From assembly GCF_009733795.1 (NCBI RefSeq), contig NZ_WNXX01000009.1, positions 102,075-166,074 of the forward strand: 64,000 bases of DNA. The letters are read 5' to 3'. The notes beneath the pieces are model-generated. The model was not told the DNA's origin. It made no database searches and saw nothing but the letters and a program-made list of their open reading frames with translations. Made by a program: the position numbers and the translations under genes. Positions 37,103 through 50,016 of the stretch are shown in pieces (positions within the stretch are counted from its first letter, which is position 1; every line of letters starts with the position of its first letter). Origin of the DNA: Actinotalea caeni. GTDB taxonomy: Bacteria; Actinomycetota; Actinomycetes; Actinomycetales; Beutenbergiaceae.

Positions 37103-38491
37103 TCACGCCGTCGGCCGGCCCGGGAGCAACCGCGACAGCGCGACCGCGACCACGGCCAGCGCCGCGACGACCACGTACGCGACGCCACCGGGATCGCTCG
37201 CGGTCGCGGTGAGGAACCCGACGATCGTGACGCCGGCCGACGCGAACAGCTGGACCACGATGAACAGGGCCGCCGTGCCCTGGGCGATCGAGGCCTCCGG
37301 CAGCACGCGGTACACGCTCGCGAACGACGGCGCGGCGACGCACCCGAAGCCCAGACCGAGGACGAGCAGCACCGCCAGCACGGCCGGCACCGGCCAGACC
37401 TGCCGCACCAGCACGACCGTCACCGCGGCGACCGCGGTGACCGAGGCCCCGCCCACGACCAGCACCCGGGTGCCGAGCGCGTCGCTCGCCCGGCCGCCCA
37501 GCGTCATCGACACCATCAGCCCCACGCCGAGCACCGCGACCGGGAGCCCCGCCCACGCGGCGCCGAGCCCGAGGTCGCGCACCGCCACCACGGGCAGCAC
37601 CGTGAGCTGGGTGTACATCGTCAGCCCCACGGTGCTCATGACCGCGAGCGCGGCCGCGAACGCACGGATCCTCAGCAGGCCGACGTCGAGCAACGGACGG
37701 GCGTGCCGACGGGCGTGGGCGACGTAGGCGGTGAGGAGCGCGGCGCCGAGGGCGACGAGCACGGCCACGAGGCCCGGGGGTGCGCCGACGCCCCAGCGGT
37801 TGAGGCCGAGCAGCACCAGCACGAACCCCGGCGGGAGCAGCAGCAGCCCGACGACGTCGACGCCCGCACCGGCTGCCGTCCCGCGCACACGCGGCAGCAG
37901 CCGCCACGCGACGACACCGGTGACCAGCCCGAGCGGGACGTTCACCCAGAAGATCCAGCGCCACTGCTCCGCCGCCACCAGCGCACTCCCGACGAGCGGC
38001 CCGACCACGGGACCGGCGTTGATGACCAGCGACATCAGTCCCATCACGCGCCCGAGGCGCGGCTTCGGGGCGATCGCGCCGACGATCGCGAGCGACGCAG
38101 GCTCGAGCATGCCGCCGGCCAGGCCCTGGACGAAGCGGAAGACGACCATGCTCGGCAGGTCCCATGCGAAGCCCGACAGCACCGACCCGGCCACGAAGCC
38201 CACCAGGCCCACCTGCAGCACACGCGTCGATCCCCACCGGTCGGTGAGCCAGCCGACCAGCGGCACCGACACCGAGGCGGCGACGAGGTAGACGGTCGTC
38301 ACCCACACGACGCCCGAGATCGAGGTGCCCAGCTCGGGCGCGAGCGCCTCGAGCGCGGCGGTCACGGTCGTGCCGTTGAGCACCGCCATGAGAGCGGCGA
38401 GCGACATCGCCGCCAGCACGAGCCTCTGCTGCGTTCCCCAGACCTCGACGGGACGGGGCTCCGTCGTCGTTCTAACTGTCACGGTCGCCAA
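37103..38491 (-). CDS. MFS drug efflux transporter, DHA2/EmrB type
   Basis: This 462-residue protein has about 14 membrane segments. It has a D-poor TM1 (MSLAALMAVLNGTTVTAALE), motif A GWLTDRWGSTRV, and motif C GLMSLVINAGPVVGPLVGSA leading to WRWIFWVNVPLG, the EmrB/QacA signature. It starts at TTG 38491 or GTG 38482; neither has a good ribosome-binding site. The start region overlaps the palindrome at 38491-38515, so bound TetR would block it. The substrate is unknown; multidrug export is likely. Confidence 0.9.
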   Translation of the reverse strand: MATVTVRTTTEPRPVEVWGTQQRLVLAAMSLAALMAVLNGTTVTAALEALAPELGTSISGVVWVTTVYLVAASVSVPLVGWLTDRWGSTRVLQVGLVGFVAGSVLSGFAWDLPSMVVFRFVQGLAGGMLEPASLAIVGAIAPKPRLGRVMGLMSLVINAGPVVGPLVGSALVAAEQWRWIFWVNVPLGLVTGVVAWRLLPRVRGTAAGAGVDVVGLLLLPPGFVLVLLGLNRWGVGAPPGLVAVLVALGAALLTAYVAHARRHARPLLDVGLLRIRAFAAALAVMSTVGLTMYTQLTVLPVVAVRDLGLGAAWAGLPVAVLGVGLMVSMTLGGRASDALGTRVLVVGGASVTAVAAVTVVLVRQVWPVPAVLAVLLVLGLGFGCVAAPSFASVYRVLPEASIAQGTAALFIVVQLFASAGVTIVGFLTATASDPGGVAYVVVAALAVVAVALSRLLPGRPTA

Positions 38492-38515
38492 CTTAACTGT
38501 ACGGTGTAGTCAAGT
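38491..38515. promoter_or_regulatory. TetR operator overlapping the MFS start codon
   Basis: The 25-bp imperfect palindrome reads ACTTnACTnnAC, a central G, then GTnnAGTnAAGT. It lies between the divergent MFS and TetR genes and includes the first base of the MFS TTG codon. Confidence 0.6.
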
Positions 38516-38543
38516 GTCAAGACCCGTCGGGTAGGCTCGGGTC

Positions 38544-39161
38544 ATGGTGGAGACGGCGTTGCGCACCGACAAGCGCCGGGCGATCCTCGACGCCGCCGGA
38601 CCGGTGTTCGGCGACGTCGGGTACGAGCGCGCGAGCGTGGACGCGATCGCCGCCGCCGCCGGCGTCTCCAAGCCGACGATCTACGCCTACTTCGGCAGCA
38701 AGGAGCAGCTGTTCCGCGACACCCTGGCCGACATCGCGCGACAGCTCTACGAGGCGTCCTACGACGCCGTCCGCGACCTCGACCTCGGGGCCGATCGCTG
38801 GCGTGCCGCCCTGCACGACCTCGCCTACGCCCTGGCGGCGCCCCACCGCTCCGGGTGCACCGCCTCGCTGTCGCGGCTCGCCCTCGCCGAGAGCCGGCGC
38901 GACCCCGAGGTCGTCACGCTCGTGCAGAGAGCGGGCTACGAGCCCGTCCTCGAGGCCCTCGCCGGACGCCTCGCGATGCTCGCGAACACCGGGGCGCTGC
39001 GCATCCCGGACGCCTCGCTCGCCGCGCGCCACCTGCTCGCGCTCACGCAGGCGACGCTCGCCGACCTGACCGGATGCGGCGCGCACGCCGGCGACGACGG
39101 TGCCGTCCGCGCGGCGACCGACGCGGGCGTCGACGTCTTCCTGCGGGCGTACGAGGCCTGA
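38544..39161 (+). CDS. TetR family regulator of the MFS pump
   Basis: This 205-residue protein has the HTH KRRAILDAAGPVFGDVGYER, then ASVDAIAAAAGVSKPTIYAYFGSKEQLF, with VSKPTIYAYF as recognition helix. The C-terminal part resembles the AefR/TetR_C-like group (LYEASYDAV, then a Leu-rich helix set). It contains two Cys (residues ~106 and ~178). Divergent from the DHA2 pump; the shared 25-bp palindrome supports repression of the pump. Confidence 0.9.
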   Translation: MVETALRTDKRRAILDAAGPVFGDVGYERASVDAIAAAAGVSKPTIYAYFGSKEQLFRDTLADIARQLYEASYDAVRDLDLGADRWRAALHDLAYALAAPHRSGCTASLSRLALAESRRDPEVVTLVQRAGYEPVLEALAGRLAMLANTGALRIPDASLAARHLLALTQATLADLTGCGAHAGDDGAVRAATDAGVDVFLRAYEA

Positions 39162-39194
39162 CCTGCTCGACGCCGCCCGGCGGACCTGCGGCGG

Positions 39195-40166
39195 TCAGAT
39201 CGCGGCGAGGAACGCGTCGATCTCCGCCGCCGTCGGTGCCGTGGCGGGACCCCGCCGGGTCACCTTGATGGCGCCCGCGGCGTTCGCGCGGGTCGCGGCG
39301 ACCTCCCAGGCCGTGCCGCGCGCGACCTCCGCGACCAGCACCCCGGTGTGGGTGTCGCCCGCACCGTTGGTGTCGACCGGCGTCTGCGGGAAGCCGTGGA
39401 ACGTCGTCGTCCGGCCGTCGGCGTGCACCACGCACCCCGCGGGGCCGTCGCGCACGACGACGACGGCGCCGTCGGGCAGCGCGGCCGCGACCGCGGGTGC
39501 CGCGTCGGCGATCGGCATCGCCTCGGTGCCGGGCGCCCGGAGCGGGTCGCCCGCGGCCCGGCGCGCGAGGTCGTCGGCCTCGTCGGCGTTGCCGGTCCAC
39601 ACGCCGGTGCGCCGGAGGCAGGCGTCGAGCGTCGCGTCGTCGAGCTCGGCGAACGGCGCACCCGGGTCGACGACGACCAGCGCGTCGACCGGCAGCTGCC
39701 CGAGCCAGGCGACCAGCGGGTCGCGGGTCGCCCCGAACATGCTGTAGCCGCTCACGCACACGACGTCGCCCGGCGCCGGCCGGGCCGTCGCCAGGCTGGC
39801 CACGGTGATGCGCCGCTCGGCGCCCTGCACCGTGATGAACGTGCGCTCGGCGCTCGGCTCCAGCAGCACCAGGCAGGTGCCGGTGTCGGCGTCCGGCACC
39901 GGGGGCGAGCTCACCGCCACGCCCTCGGCCGCGAGCGTCTCGCGCACCAGGTCGCCGTTCGGGCCGGTGCCGACGCTGCCCGCGTGCACGCAGGCCGCGC
40001 CCGAGCGGGCCGCGGCCAGCAGCACGTTGACCGCCGACGCCGCGTACCGGGTCCTGCTCATCGCGACGGCGTTGGCTCCGCGCTCGGGAAGACCCGGGAT
40101 CTCGACGACCTCGTCGACCAGCGCCTGGGCCGTGTGGATCACGCGCGGCGCGGCAGTGCCCGTCAT
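39195..40166 (-). CDS. PfkB family carbohydrate/nucleoside kinase
   Basis: This 323-residue ribokinase-like enzyme has an N-terminal ALVDEVVEIPGLPERGAN lid segment, SAVNVLLAAARSGAACVHAG with the substrate-site Asn, and a C-terminal DTNGAGDTHTGVLV, where GAGD supplies the anion hole and catalytic Asp. It phosphorylates a sugar or nucleoside that cannot be assigned from sequence. The start ATG is at 40166. It is flanked by unrelated genes and convergent with the TetR gene before it. Confidence 0.88.
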   Translation of the reverse strand: MTGTAAPRVIHTAQALVDEVVEIPGLPERGANAVAMSRTRYAASAVNVLLAAARSGAACVHAGSVGTGPNGDLVRETLAAEGVAVSSPPVPDADTGTCLVLLEPSAERTFITVQGAERRITVASLATARPAPGDVVCVSGYSMFGATRDPLVAWLGQLPVDALVVVDPGAPFAELDDATLDACLRRTGVWTGNADEADDLARRAAGDPLRAPGTEAMPIADAAPAVAAALPDGAVVVVRDGPAGCVVHADGRTTTFHGFPQTPVDTNGAGDTHTGVLVAEVARGTAWEVAATRANAAGAIKVTRRGPATAPTAAEIDAFLAAI

Positions 40167-40216
40167 GACGCCTACCGTAGGGGAGCCACCGCGCACACCG
40201 GCCACCGGAGGAACCG

Positions 40217-40921
40217 ATGCCAGCCCCGCTCGTCGCGCTCGCGGTCGTGGCCGCGGCTGCGGGCGTCGTGGGCGGGCTGCGCGCCCGCGGCTCGATGCGC
40301 CGGCACGCCCAAGCCCACGGGTGGCTGTACTCCGAGCAGGACGACGCGCTGGCGGCCGCGTGGACGCTGCCACCGTTCGCCCACCCGCCGGCGCCGGGCG
40401 ACCTGGACACCGGTCCGGTCCGCCGCAACGCCCGGATGCGGCAGGTCGCGCGGTTCGTCGTCGAGGGGTCCGAGGCCGCGGCCCTCACCTTCGAGCACAC
40501 GCACGGCGACGTCGTCAACCGCTACCAGGTGGCGGCGCTGCGCACCGGGCAGGGCCTGCCCCGCACGATGCTGCGCGCGGGCATCGACGCCTTCGTGCTG
40601 CCCGGCTACGCGGGGTTGCACCGGGTGCGCGAGCCCCGCGTCCAGGTGCGCAACGGCGTCCTCGCGGTGCTCAGCGAGGACCCGCGCGCCGTCGAGACGC
40701 TGCCGGTGCGCTCCGTCGCCGGCGACCTCGCCGTCGACCGGCAGCTCACCGTCGTCGCCGACGGCGACTGGCTCTACGCCTACCGCCCCACCCCGGGGCC
40801 GCCGTGGCGGGCGGAGGCGATGATCGACGTGCTGCGGCGGTTCGCGCGCGCCGTCGGCGAGCCGCGCTGGCCGCGGGAGGACCCGGGCGCGCCGTCCACA
40901 TACGTGTACGGCGCGGCCTGA
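40217..40921 (+). CDS. Conserved hypothetical membrane-anchored protein
   Basis: This 234-residue protein from ATG 40217 has a strong GGAGG upstream. One N-terminal hydrophobic segment (~residues 3-22) is followed by GLRARGSMRRHAQAHGWLY, a pattern seen in single-pass actinobacterial proteins whose soluble domain faces the cytoplasm. The rest is a beta-rich soluble domain with ALTFEHTHGDVVNRYQVAAL and LPVRSVAGDLAVDRQLTVVA. I do not recognise a functional family. It lies 93 nt before metH on the same strand. Confidence 0.75.
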   Translation: MPAPLVALAVVAAAAGVVGGLRARGSMRRHAQAHGWLYSEQDDALAAAWTLPPFAHPPAPGDLDTGPVRRNARMRQVARFVVEGSEAAALTFEHTHGDVVNRYQVAALRTGQGLPRTMLRAGIDAFVLPGYAGLHRVREPRVQVRNGVLAVLSEDPRAVETLPVRSVAGDLAVDRQLTVVADGDWLYAYRPTPGPPWRAEAMIDVLRRFARAVGEPRWPREDPGAPSTYVYGAA

Positions 40922-41014
40922 GCCCGCGACGACGCGGCCGCCGTGCCTAGACTGCCGAGGTCCCTCGGGCGGCCGGCCCGAGCCGCCCGGCACCCACGCC
41001 ACCGCCCCGAAGGC

Positions 41015-44740
<3,726 letters not shown>

Positions 44741-44834
44741 GCCGGTCCGCGACGCGGATCGGTCGCTCGACGGCGTGACAAACGGTTGCACCGGGGTCGC
44801 GAGCGCATCGAGCGACGGGTTCGGGCCGCGTGTC

Positions 44835-44857
44835 TGTCGGGCGTGGTCTCGATCGTC
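44835..44857 (+). promoter_or_regulatory. Candidate ECF-type promoter of the DGPF/ECF42 operon
   Basis: TGTCGG (44835-44840), 13 nt, then CGTC (44854-44857), within CGATCGTC, lie 38 nt before the DGPF gene. ECF42 sigma factors are reported to favour a TGTCGA-like -35, so this may be an autoregulated promoter; the match is loose. Confidence 0.3.
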
Positions 44858-44894
44858 ACTTCCGTGCACGGACCGAGACGAGGAGGATGACGAC

Positions 44895-45284
44895 ATGCGG
44901 TACGCACTGCTGCTGCACTACCCGGAGATGAGCGCCGAGGAGCTGGGCGAGGAGGCCCTCGCCGAGGGGATGGCGGCGTTCGACGCCTACGCCAAGGCGC
45001 TCGACGCCGCCGGGGTGCTCAGGTCGGCCGAGGTGCTCACACCCAGCTCGACCACGACGACGATCACGCGCGCGACCGGCGAGCTGCTCGTCCAGGACGG
45101 CCCGTTCGCCGACACCAAGGAGCAGCTCGGCGGGATCGTCGTCATCGACGTGCCGGACCTCGACGCCGCGCTCGCCTGGGCGGAGAAGGCGCCGGTCGCC
45201 GAGTACGGCCACGTCGAGATCAGGCCGAGCGCCACGAGGTTCCTCGACGGCGCCTGGACCCCGTGGACGTACCCGGGGGCGTGA
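44895..45284 (+). CDS. DGPF/YCII-related protein, ECF42 partner
   Basis: This 129-residue YCII-fold protein starts at ATG 44895 after AGGAGGATG. It has MRYALLLHYPEM at the start and the hallmark LVQDGPFADTKEQLGG. It ends VEIRPSATRF, followed by a short tail. DGPF proteins are consistently encoded next to ECF42 sigma factors; their role is not settled (putative enzyme or regulatory partner). The stop overlaps the sigma gene start as GTGA. Confidence 0.9.
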   Translation: MRYALLLHYPEMSAEELGEEALAEGMAAFDAYAKALDAAGVLRSAEVLTPSSTTTTITRATGELLVQDGPFADTKEQLGGIVVIDVPDLDAALAWAEKAPVAEYGHVEIRPSATRFLDGAWTPWTYPGA

Positions 45285-46516
45285 CGGCGACGCCGTCGCC
45301 GCAGGTGCGGGCGGCCGAGGTCGCCCGCACCTCCTACGGCCGTCTGCTGGCGCTGGTGGCTGCCGGCACCCGTGACCTCGCGCTCGCCGAGGACGTGCTG
45401 GCCGACGCGTTCGAGCGGGCCCTGCGGACCTGGCCCGAGACCGGCGTCCCGGACAACCCGGTCGGGTGGCTGCTCACCGTGGCGCAGAACCGGCACCGCG
45501 ACGTGCTCGGCTCGGCCGCGGTGCGCACCGCGGCGCCGCTCGCACAGGCACCCGAGCACGCCGTGCCGGCCGACCTCGACCCCGACCGGATCCCCGACAA
45601 GCGGCTCGAGCTGCTGTTCGTGTGCGCGCACCCCGCGATCGACCGGGCGATCCGCACGCCGTTGATGCTCAGCACGGTGCTCGGCATCGAGGCGACGCGG
45701 ATCGCGGCCGCCTTCGCGCTGCCGACCACCACCGTCTCGCAGCGGCTGGTACGTGCGAAGCGCCGGATCCGCGACGCGGGCATCCCCTTCGTCGTGCCGA
45801 GCCTGGGCGACGTGCCGGCTCGACGCGACGCCGTGCTCGAGGCGGTCTACGGCGCCTACGCGATCGAGTGGCAGGTCGCGGGCGCGCAGGAGCGCACGTC
45901 GCTCGCCGACGAGGCCCGCTACCTCGCGGTGCTGCTGGCGTCGCTGCTCGACGACGCCGAGGCCTGCGGGCTCGCGTCGCTGATCTCGTTCGCGGCCTCG
46001 CGCGCCCGGGCTCGCGAGGTCGACGGCCGGTTCGTGCCGCTCGAGGAGCAGGACCCGGCAGCGTGGGACGACGGCCTGGTCGCCGACGGCGAGCGGCTGC
46101 TCGCGCGGGCCACCCTGCTCCGCGAGCGCTCGGGCGAGCCGATCGGCCGGTTCCAGCTCGAGGCCGCGCTGCAGGCGGCCCACGCCGCGCGGCGGCGCAC
46201 CGGGAGGGTCGACCGGGACGGCGTGCTGCGGCTGACGGAGGCGCTGGTGACCCTGGCCCCCACCGCCGGTGCGCGGGTGGCGCTCGCCGCGGCCAGCGCC
46301 CGGGTGCACGGGCCCGAGGCGGGTCTCGCGCTGCTCGACGGCGACCCCGACCCGCGGCTGCCGAGGTTCCAGCCGGCATGGGCGACCCGGGCGCGGCTGC
46401 TGGCCGACGCCGGGCGCGTCGCGCACGCACGCGACGCCTACGACCGCGCGATCTCGCTGACGACCGAGCCCGCGGTGCGGGTCTTCCTCGAGGAACGTCG
46501 CCGGGCGCTCGGCTGA
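45281..46516 (+). CDS. ECF sigma factor, ECF42 group
   Basis: This 411-residue protein from GTG 45281 has sigma-70 region 2 in residues ~10-85 (LAEDVLADAFERALRTWPE, then NPVGWLLTVAQNRHRDVL). Region 4 follows (ATRIAAAFALPTTTVSQRLVRAKRRIR, of which FALPTTTVSQRLVRAK is the HTH). The ~230-residue C-terminal extension with helical TPR-like repeats (AYAIEWQ ... GRFQLEAALQAAHAA ... ARLLADAGRVAHARDAYDRA) is the ECF42 hallmark and is thought to control activity in place of an anti-sigma factor; no anti-sigma gene is present. Coupled to the DGPF gene. Confidence 0.92.
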   Translation: MTATPSPQVRAAEVARTSYGRLLALVAAGTRDLALAEDVLADAFERALRTWPETGVPDNPVGWLLTVAQNRHRDVLGSAAVRTAAPLAQAPEHAVPADLDPDRIPDKRLELLFVCAHPAIDRAIRTPLMLSTVLGIEATRIAAAFALPTTTVSQRLVRAKRRIRDAGIPFVVPSLGDVPARRDAVLEAVYGAYAIEWQVAGAQERTSLADEARYLAVLLASLLDDAEACGLASLISFAASRARAREVDGRFVPLEEQDPAAWDDGLVADGERLLARATLLRERSGEPIGRFQLEAALQAAHAARRRTGRVDRDGVLRLTEALVTLAPTAGARVALAAASARVHGPEAGLALLDGDPDPRLPRFQPAWATRARLLADAGRVAHARDAYDRAISLTTEPAVRVFLEERRRALG

Positions 46517-46524
46517 CGCACGCG

Positions 46525-46559
46525 CGAGGGCCCCCGGGGTGTGTCCCCGGGGGCCCTCG
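46525..46559. terminator. Bidirectional terminator between ECF42 and catalase genes
   Basis: Perfect 15-bp arms, CGAGGGCCCCCGGGG (46525-46539) and its complement (46545-46559), flank a TGTGT loop between convergent stop codons. Confidence 0.88.
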
Positions 46560-46580
46560 ACGCTCAGGTGCCGGACCGGC

Positions 46581-48044
46581 TCAGGCGGAGGCCCCGGCGG
46601 CGCCGACACGCTGCCGCAGCGTGGCGCCGAGGCCGGCGTCGACGGCGGTCCAGTAGCCGAAGAAGTTCTCCAGCACGACGTCGTGCGCGATCGCGCGACC
46701 CTGCCCGGTGAGGGTGTCGACGAAACGGCTCCGCGCGCCGTCGTCGAACACCTCACGGTAGAGCGTGCCCGCCTGACCGAAGTCGTCGTCCTCGGCGTGC
46801 AGCGTGTACGCCGAGCGGACGAGCTCGCCGTCGGACTCCCACGAGGAGTCCACCGGGCCGGTCTCGTCCGACCAGGACTCGCCGAAGGAGTTCGGGGCGT
46901 AGACCGGGGCGGCGCCGCGGTGCTCGTAGGTCATCGCGCCCTCGAAGTTGTACGACTTCACCTCGTTGATCGGCTTGTTGACCGGGAGCTGCTGGAAGTT
47001 GGTGCCGATCCGGTAGCGCTGGGCGTCGGCGTAGGCGAACGTCCGGCCCAGCAGCATCTTGTCCGGGCTCAGCCCGGTGCCCGGCACCATGTTCGCCGGC
47101 GAGAACGCGGCCTGCTCGATCTGGGCGAAGAAGTTCGTCGGGTTCTCGTTCAGGGTCAGCGTGCCGACCTTGATGCGGGGGTAGTCCTTCTTCGAGATCG
47201 TCTTGGTGAGGTCGAAGATGTTGAAGCGGTAGTCGCGCGCCTCGGCGTAGGGCACCACCTGCACGTACAGGTCCCAGCGCGGCAGCTCGCCCCGCTCGAT
47301 GCTCTCGAAGAGGTCGCGGCGGTGGTGGTCGGCGTCGAGACCGGCCATCCGCTCGGCGTCCTCGGCCGTGAAGCTCTCGACGCCCTGCTGGGAGACGAAG
47401 TGGTACTTCACCCAGAACTTCTCGCCCGCCGCGTTGACCCACATGTAGGTGTGCGACCCGTAGCCGTTCATGTGCCGCCACGTCTTCGGCAGGCCGCGGT
47501 CGCCCATGAGGTAGGTGACCTGGTGGGCGCTCTCGGGGTTGCGGGTCCAGAAGTCCCACTGCATCGTCGCGTCCCGCAGGCCGGAGTCCGGCAGCCGCTT
47601 CTGCGACCGGATGAAGTGCGGGAACTTCATGGGGTCGCGCACGAAGAAGATCGGGGTGTTGTTGCCGACGATGTCGAGGTTGCCCTCCTCCGTGTAGAGC
47701 TTGAGGGCGAAGCCGCGCACGTCGCGCCACGTGTCGGGCGACCCGAGCTCGCCGGCGACGGTCGAGAAGCGCAGCAGAACGCGCGTCCTCGCCCCGGACT
47801 GGAACAGCGCGGCCTTCGTGAAGGCCGAGACGTCCTCGGTGACGACGAACTCGCCGAAGGCACCGGCACCCTTCGCGTGCGGGCGCCGCTCCGGCACGTT
47901 CATCCGGTTGAAGTGCTGCAGGGTCTCGACCAGCTGGTGGTCGTGCAGCACGATCGGCCCGTCGGGCCCGACGGTCAGGGAGTTGCGGTCGCTGACGGCG
48001 GGGATGCCTGCCTGGGTGGTGGAACCGGTGCCGTGGTCGGACAC
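46581..48044 (-). CDS. katA: Monofunctional heme catalase (clade 3 type)
   Basis: This 487-residue enzyme converts hydrogen peroxide to water and oxygen. The distal His56 is in [14 protein letters not shown], the distal Asn in [11 protein letters not shown], and the proximal heme Tyr in [34 protein letters not shown] is the usual clade-3 stretch. The length (under 500) marks a small-subunit catalase. The GTG start at 48044 follows GAGAGCGAGC. It is 64 nt downstream of a Fur-family gene on the same strand, so peroxide-responsive co-expression is likely. Confidence 0.95.
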   Translation of the reverse strand: MSDHGTGSTTQAGIPAVSDRNSLTVGPDGPIVLHDHQLVETLQHFNRMNVPERRPHAKGAGAFGEFVVTEDVSAFTKAALFQSGARTRVLLRFSTVAGELGSPDTWRDVRGFALKLYTEEGNLDIVGNNTPIFFVRDPMKFPHFIRSQKRLPDSGLRDATMQWDFWTRNPESAHQVTYLMGDRGLPKTWRHMNGYGSHTYMWVNAAGEKFWVKYHFVSQQGVESFTAEDAERMAGLDADHHRRDLFESIERGELPRWDLYVQVVPYAEARDYRFNIFDLTKTISKKDYPRIKVGTLTLNENPTNFFAQIEQAAFSPANMVPGTGLSPDKMLLGRTFAYADAQRYRIGTNFQQLPVNKPINEVKSYNFEGAMTYEHRGAAPVYAPNSFGESWSDETGPVDSSWESDGELVRSAYTLHAEDDDFGQAGTLYREVFDDGARSRFVDTLTGQGRAIAHDVVLENFFGYWTAVDAGLGATLRQRVGAAGASA

Positions 48045-48108
48045 AGATGCTCGCTCTCTACTCGGATGGGCGTCGGCCGGCGGCCGACGCAGGGCTGCGG
48101 GCGCGGCG

Positions 48109-48555
48109 TCAGAGCGCCGAGCGCTGCCGGCAGTCGCGGCACAGGCCGCGGAACAGGACGTCGGCGACGGCGATGTCCATGTCGTGGGTGTCACTGGGGT
48201 GCAGGCACGGGGCCGCACCGACGGCGCACGGGACGTCCTCGACGCGACCGCACCCCGTGCACATGACGTGGTGGTGGTTGTCGCGTCGCTCCAGCTCGTA
48301 CCGGCTCGCCTGCCCGGGCAGGTCGAGCCGTGACACCAGACCGGCGGCCAGCAGGTCGGCCACCACGAGGTAGACGGCCTGGAAGCTGACCTTGGGCAGC
48401 TCGTCCCTCAGCGAGGTGACGATGTCGTCGACGGTGGCGTGCCGGTGGACGGCCAGCGCCCGCAACGTCGCGACCCGCTGCCGCGTCACCCGCAGACCCG
48501 CGCCCCGGAGCAGGCCGGTGGCCTCCTCAGAGGTCAGGACGGCGGTGACGGGCAT
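48109..48555 (-). CDS. Fur family regulator, likely peroxide-sensing (PerR/FurA/CatR-like)
   Basis: This 148-residue protein has the winged helix [14 protein letters not shown], then [21 protein letters not shown]. The metal domain has [15 protein letters not shown] with the structural CxxC, and CRDC near the C-terminus as the second CxxC. The pair with a downstream catalase gene suggests a peroxide sensor rather than an iron regulator. It probably represses its own operon until metal-catalysed oxidation. The start ATG is at 48555. Confidence 0.9.
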   Translation of the reverse strand: MPVTAVLTSEEATGLLRGAGLRVTRQRVATLRALAVHRHATVDDIVTSLRDELPKVSFQAVYLVVADLLAAGLVSRLDLPGQASRYELERRDNHHHVMCTGCGRVEDVPCAVGAAPCLHPSDTHDMDIAVADVLFRGLCRDCRQRSAL

Positions 48556-48576
48556 GCCGCCACCGTAGCCCGTTTT

Positions 48577-48592
48577 CTTGATCTATTCAAAA
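48577..48592. promoter_or_regulatory. Fur/PerR-type box upstream of the fur-katA operon
   Basis: CTTGATCTATTCAAAA contains TTGA and TCAA separated by 5 nt, in an AT-rich patch 22-37 nt upstream of the Fur-family ATG. TTGA/TTCAA half-sites resemble actinobacterial FurA/CatR boxes. Confidence 0.5.
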
Positions 48593-48702
48593 CAAAGGTC
48601 CGGTTGCGGGACGCGTGGCATGCTCCCGTGGCACCAGCGGCTCCCGTCGCGCACCGGACGCGCCCGTGCCCGAGAGCCGGCCCGCCGACCCTGGAGGTAG
48701 CG

Positions 48703-49038
48703 ATGCCCCTCGCCCGCTCGATCGTCCTGTTCGCCGCGGCGGCGCTGCTCGAGATCGGGGGTGCCTGGCTCGTGTGGCAGGGAGTGCGCGAGCACCGGGG
48801 CTGGGCCTGGATCGGCGCGGGCGTGATCGCGCTCGGGCTCTACGGCTTCGTCGCCACGCTGCAGCCGGACGCGCACTTCGGTCGGATCCTCGCCGCGTAC
48901 GGAGGCGTGTTCGTCGTCGGGTCGCTGCTGTGGGGCGTCGTCGCCGACGGGTTCGAGCCCGACCGGTGGGACGTCACGGGCGCGCTGCTCTGCCTGGCGG
49001 GCGTCGCCGTGATCATGTACGCACCCCGGCCGGTGTGA
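48703..49038 (+). CDS. YnfA/UPF0060 family membrane protein
   Basis: This 111-residue protein has four membrane helices covering nearly its whole length. [19 protein letters not shown] is the conserved first helix and loop, [33 protein letters not shown], quoted here through [17 protein letters not shown], spans helices 2-3, and [20 protein letters not shown] is helix 4. SMR-like efflux has been proposed for the family; here the role is unknown. The start ATG 48703 follows GGAGGTAG. Divergent from the Fur gene. Confidence 0.9.
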   Translation: MPLARSIVLFAAAALLEIGGAWLVWQGVREHRGWAWIGAGVIALGLYGFVATLQPDAHFGRILAAYGGVFVVGSLLWGVVADGFEPDRWDVTGALLCLAGVAVIMYAPRPV

Positions 49039-49112
49039 GACGCGCCTCGTCGGGAAGCAGGTGCGGCGCGACGTCGTTGCACAGGGCGTCGTCGTCACCT
49101 GGAGGAGACCTC

Positions 49113-49961
49113 ATGACCGTTCTCGTCACCGGCGCCACCGGGCACCTGGGCCCGCTCGTCGTGCAGCGCCTGCTGGCGCGCGGGGCCGCGCCGTCGGACG
49201 TCGTGGGCGCCGCCCGCCGACCCGAGCGCGCACAGCTGCCCGACGGCGTCGCCGTCGTCGAGCTCGACTACGACCGCCCCGAGACGCTCGGGCCCGCGCT
49301 CGCAGGGGTCGACACCCTCGTGCTCGTCTCCGCGTCCGAGCCCGGCCGGCGCGCGCAGCAGCACGGCGCGGTGATCGAGGCGGCCGAGGCCGCGGGCGTG
49401 CGCCGCCTCGTCTACACCAGCCTCCTGCGCGCGGACACCTCGCCGCTGCCGCTCGCGCCCGAGCACGTGGCCACCGAGCAGCGGCTGGCGGCCTCGGGCC
49501 TCGCGGTCACCGTGCTGCGCAACTCCTGGTACCACGAGAACTACGGGCCCGACCTCGCCCGGGCCCGCGAGACCGGCGTCGTCACGTCGGGCACCGGCAC
49601 GGGCCGGGTCGCGAGCGCGAGCCGGGAGGACTACGCCGACGCGGCCGCCGTCGTCGCGCTCGACGACGCCCACGCGGGAGCCACCTACGAGCTGGCCGGC
49701 GATCACGCGTGGGACTACGCCGAGCTCGCCGCGACGATCGGCGAGATCCTCGGTCGCGAGGTCACCTACCAGGCGCTCACCCAGGCCGAGCAGGTCGAGG
49801 CGCTGCGTGCCGCCGGTCTCGACGAGACGAGCGCCGGGTTCGTGGCCGCGCTGGACGCCGGCATCGCGGCCGGTGCGCTCGACACCGACGACCGCACGCT
49901 GTCCCGGCTGATCGGGCGCCCGACCACGCCGCTGGCGCAGACGCTGCGCAGCCTCGCCTGA
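49113..49961 (+). CDS. NmrA-like NAD(P)H-binding protein (QOR2-type)
   Basis: This 282-residue atypical SDR has VTGATGHLGPLVVQRLLARG as the dinucleotide motif, with AARRPER after beta-2 suggesting NADPH. It has VYTSLLRADTSPLPLAPEH and an LRNSWYHENYGPDL segment typical of QOR2/YtfG quinone oxidoreductase and redox-sensor NmrA proteins. There is no classical Tyr-x3-Lys. It probably senses or reduces quinones. The start ATG 49113 follows GGAGGAG. It ends at a strong convergent terminator. Confidence 0.85.
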   Translation: MTVLVTGATGHLGPLVVQRLLARGAAPSDVVGAARRPERAQLPDGVAVVELDYDRPETLGPALAGVDTLVLVSASEPGRRAQQHGAVIEAAEAAGVRRLVYTSLLRADTSPLPLAPEHVATEQRLAASGLAVTVLRNSWYHENYGPDLARARETGVVTSGTGTGRVASASREDYADAAAVVALDDAHAGATYELAGDHAWDYAELAATIGEILGREVTYQALTQAEQVEALRAAGLDETSAGFVAALDAGIAAGALDTDDRTLSRLIGRPTTPLAQTLRSLA

Positions 49962-49969
49962 CGGGGCGG

Positions 49970-50003
49970 CCGGGCGGCCGCCCGCTCGACGACGGCCGCC
50001 CGG
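49970..50003. terminator. Bidirectional terminator between NmrA-like and MBL genes
   Basis: Arms CCGGGCGGCCG (49970-49980) and CGGCCGCCCGG (49993-50003) form an 11-bp perfect stem with a 12-nt loop between convergent genes. Confidence 0.75.
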
Positions 50004-50016
50004 ACCGTCGGTGACC

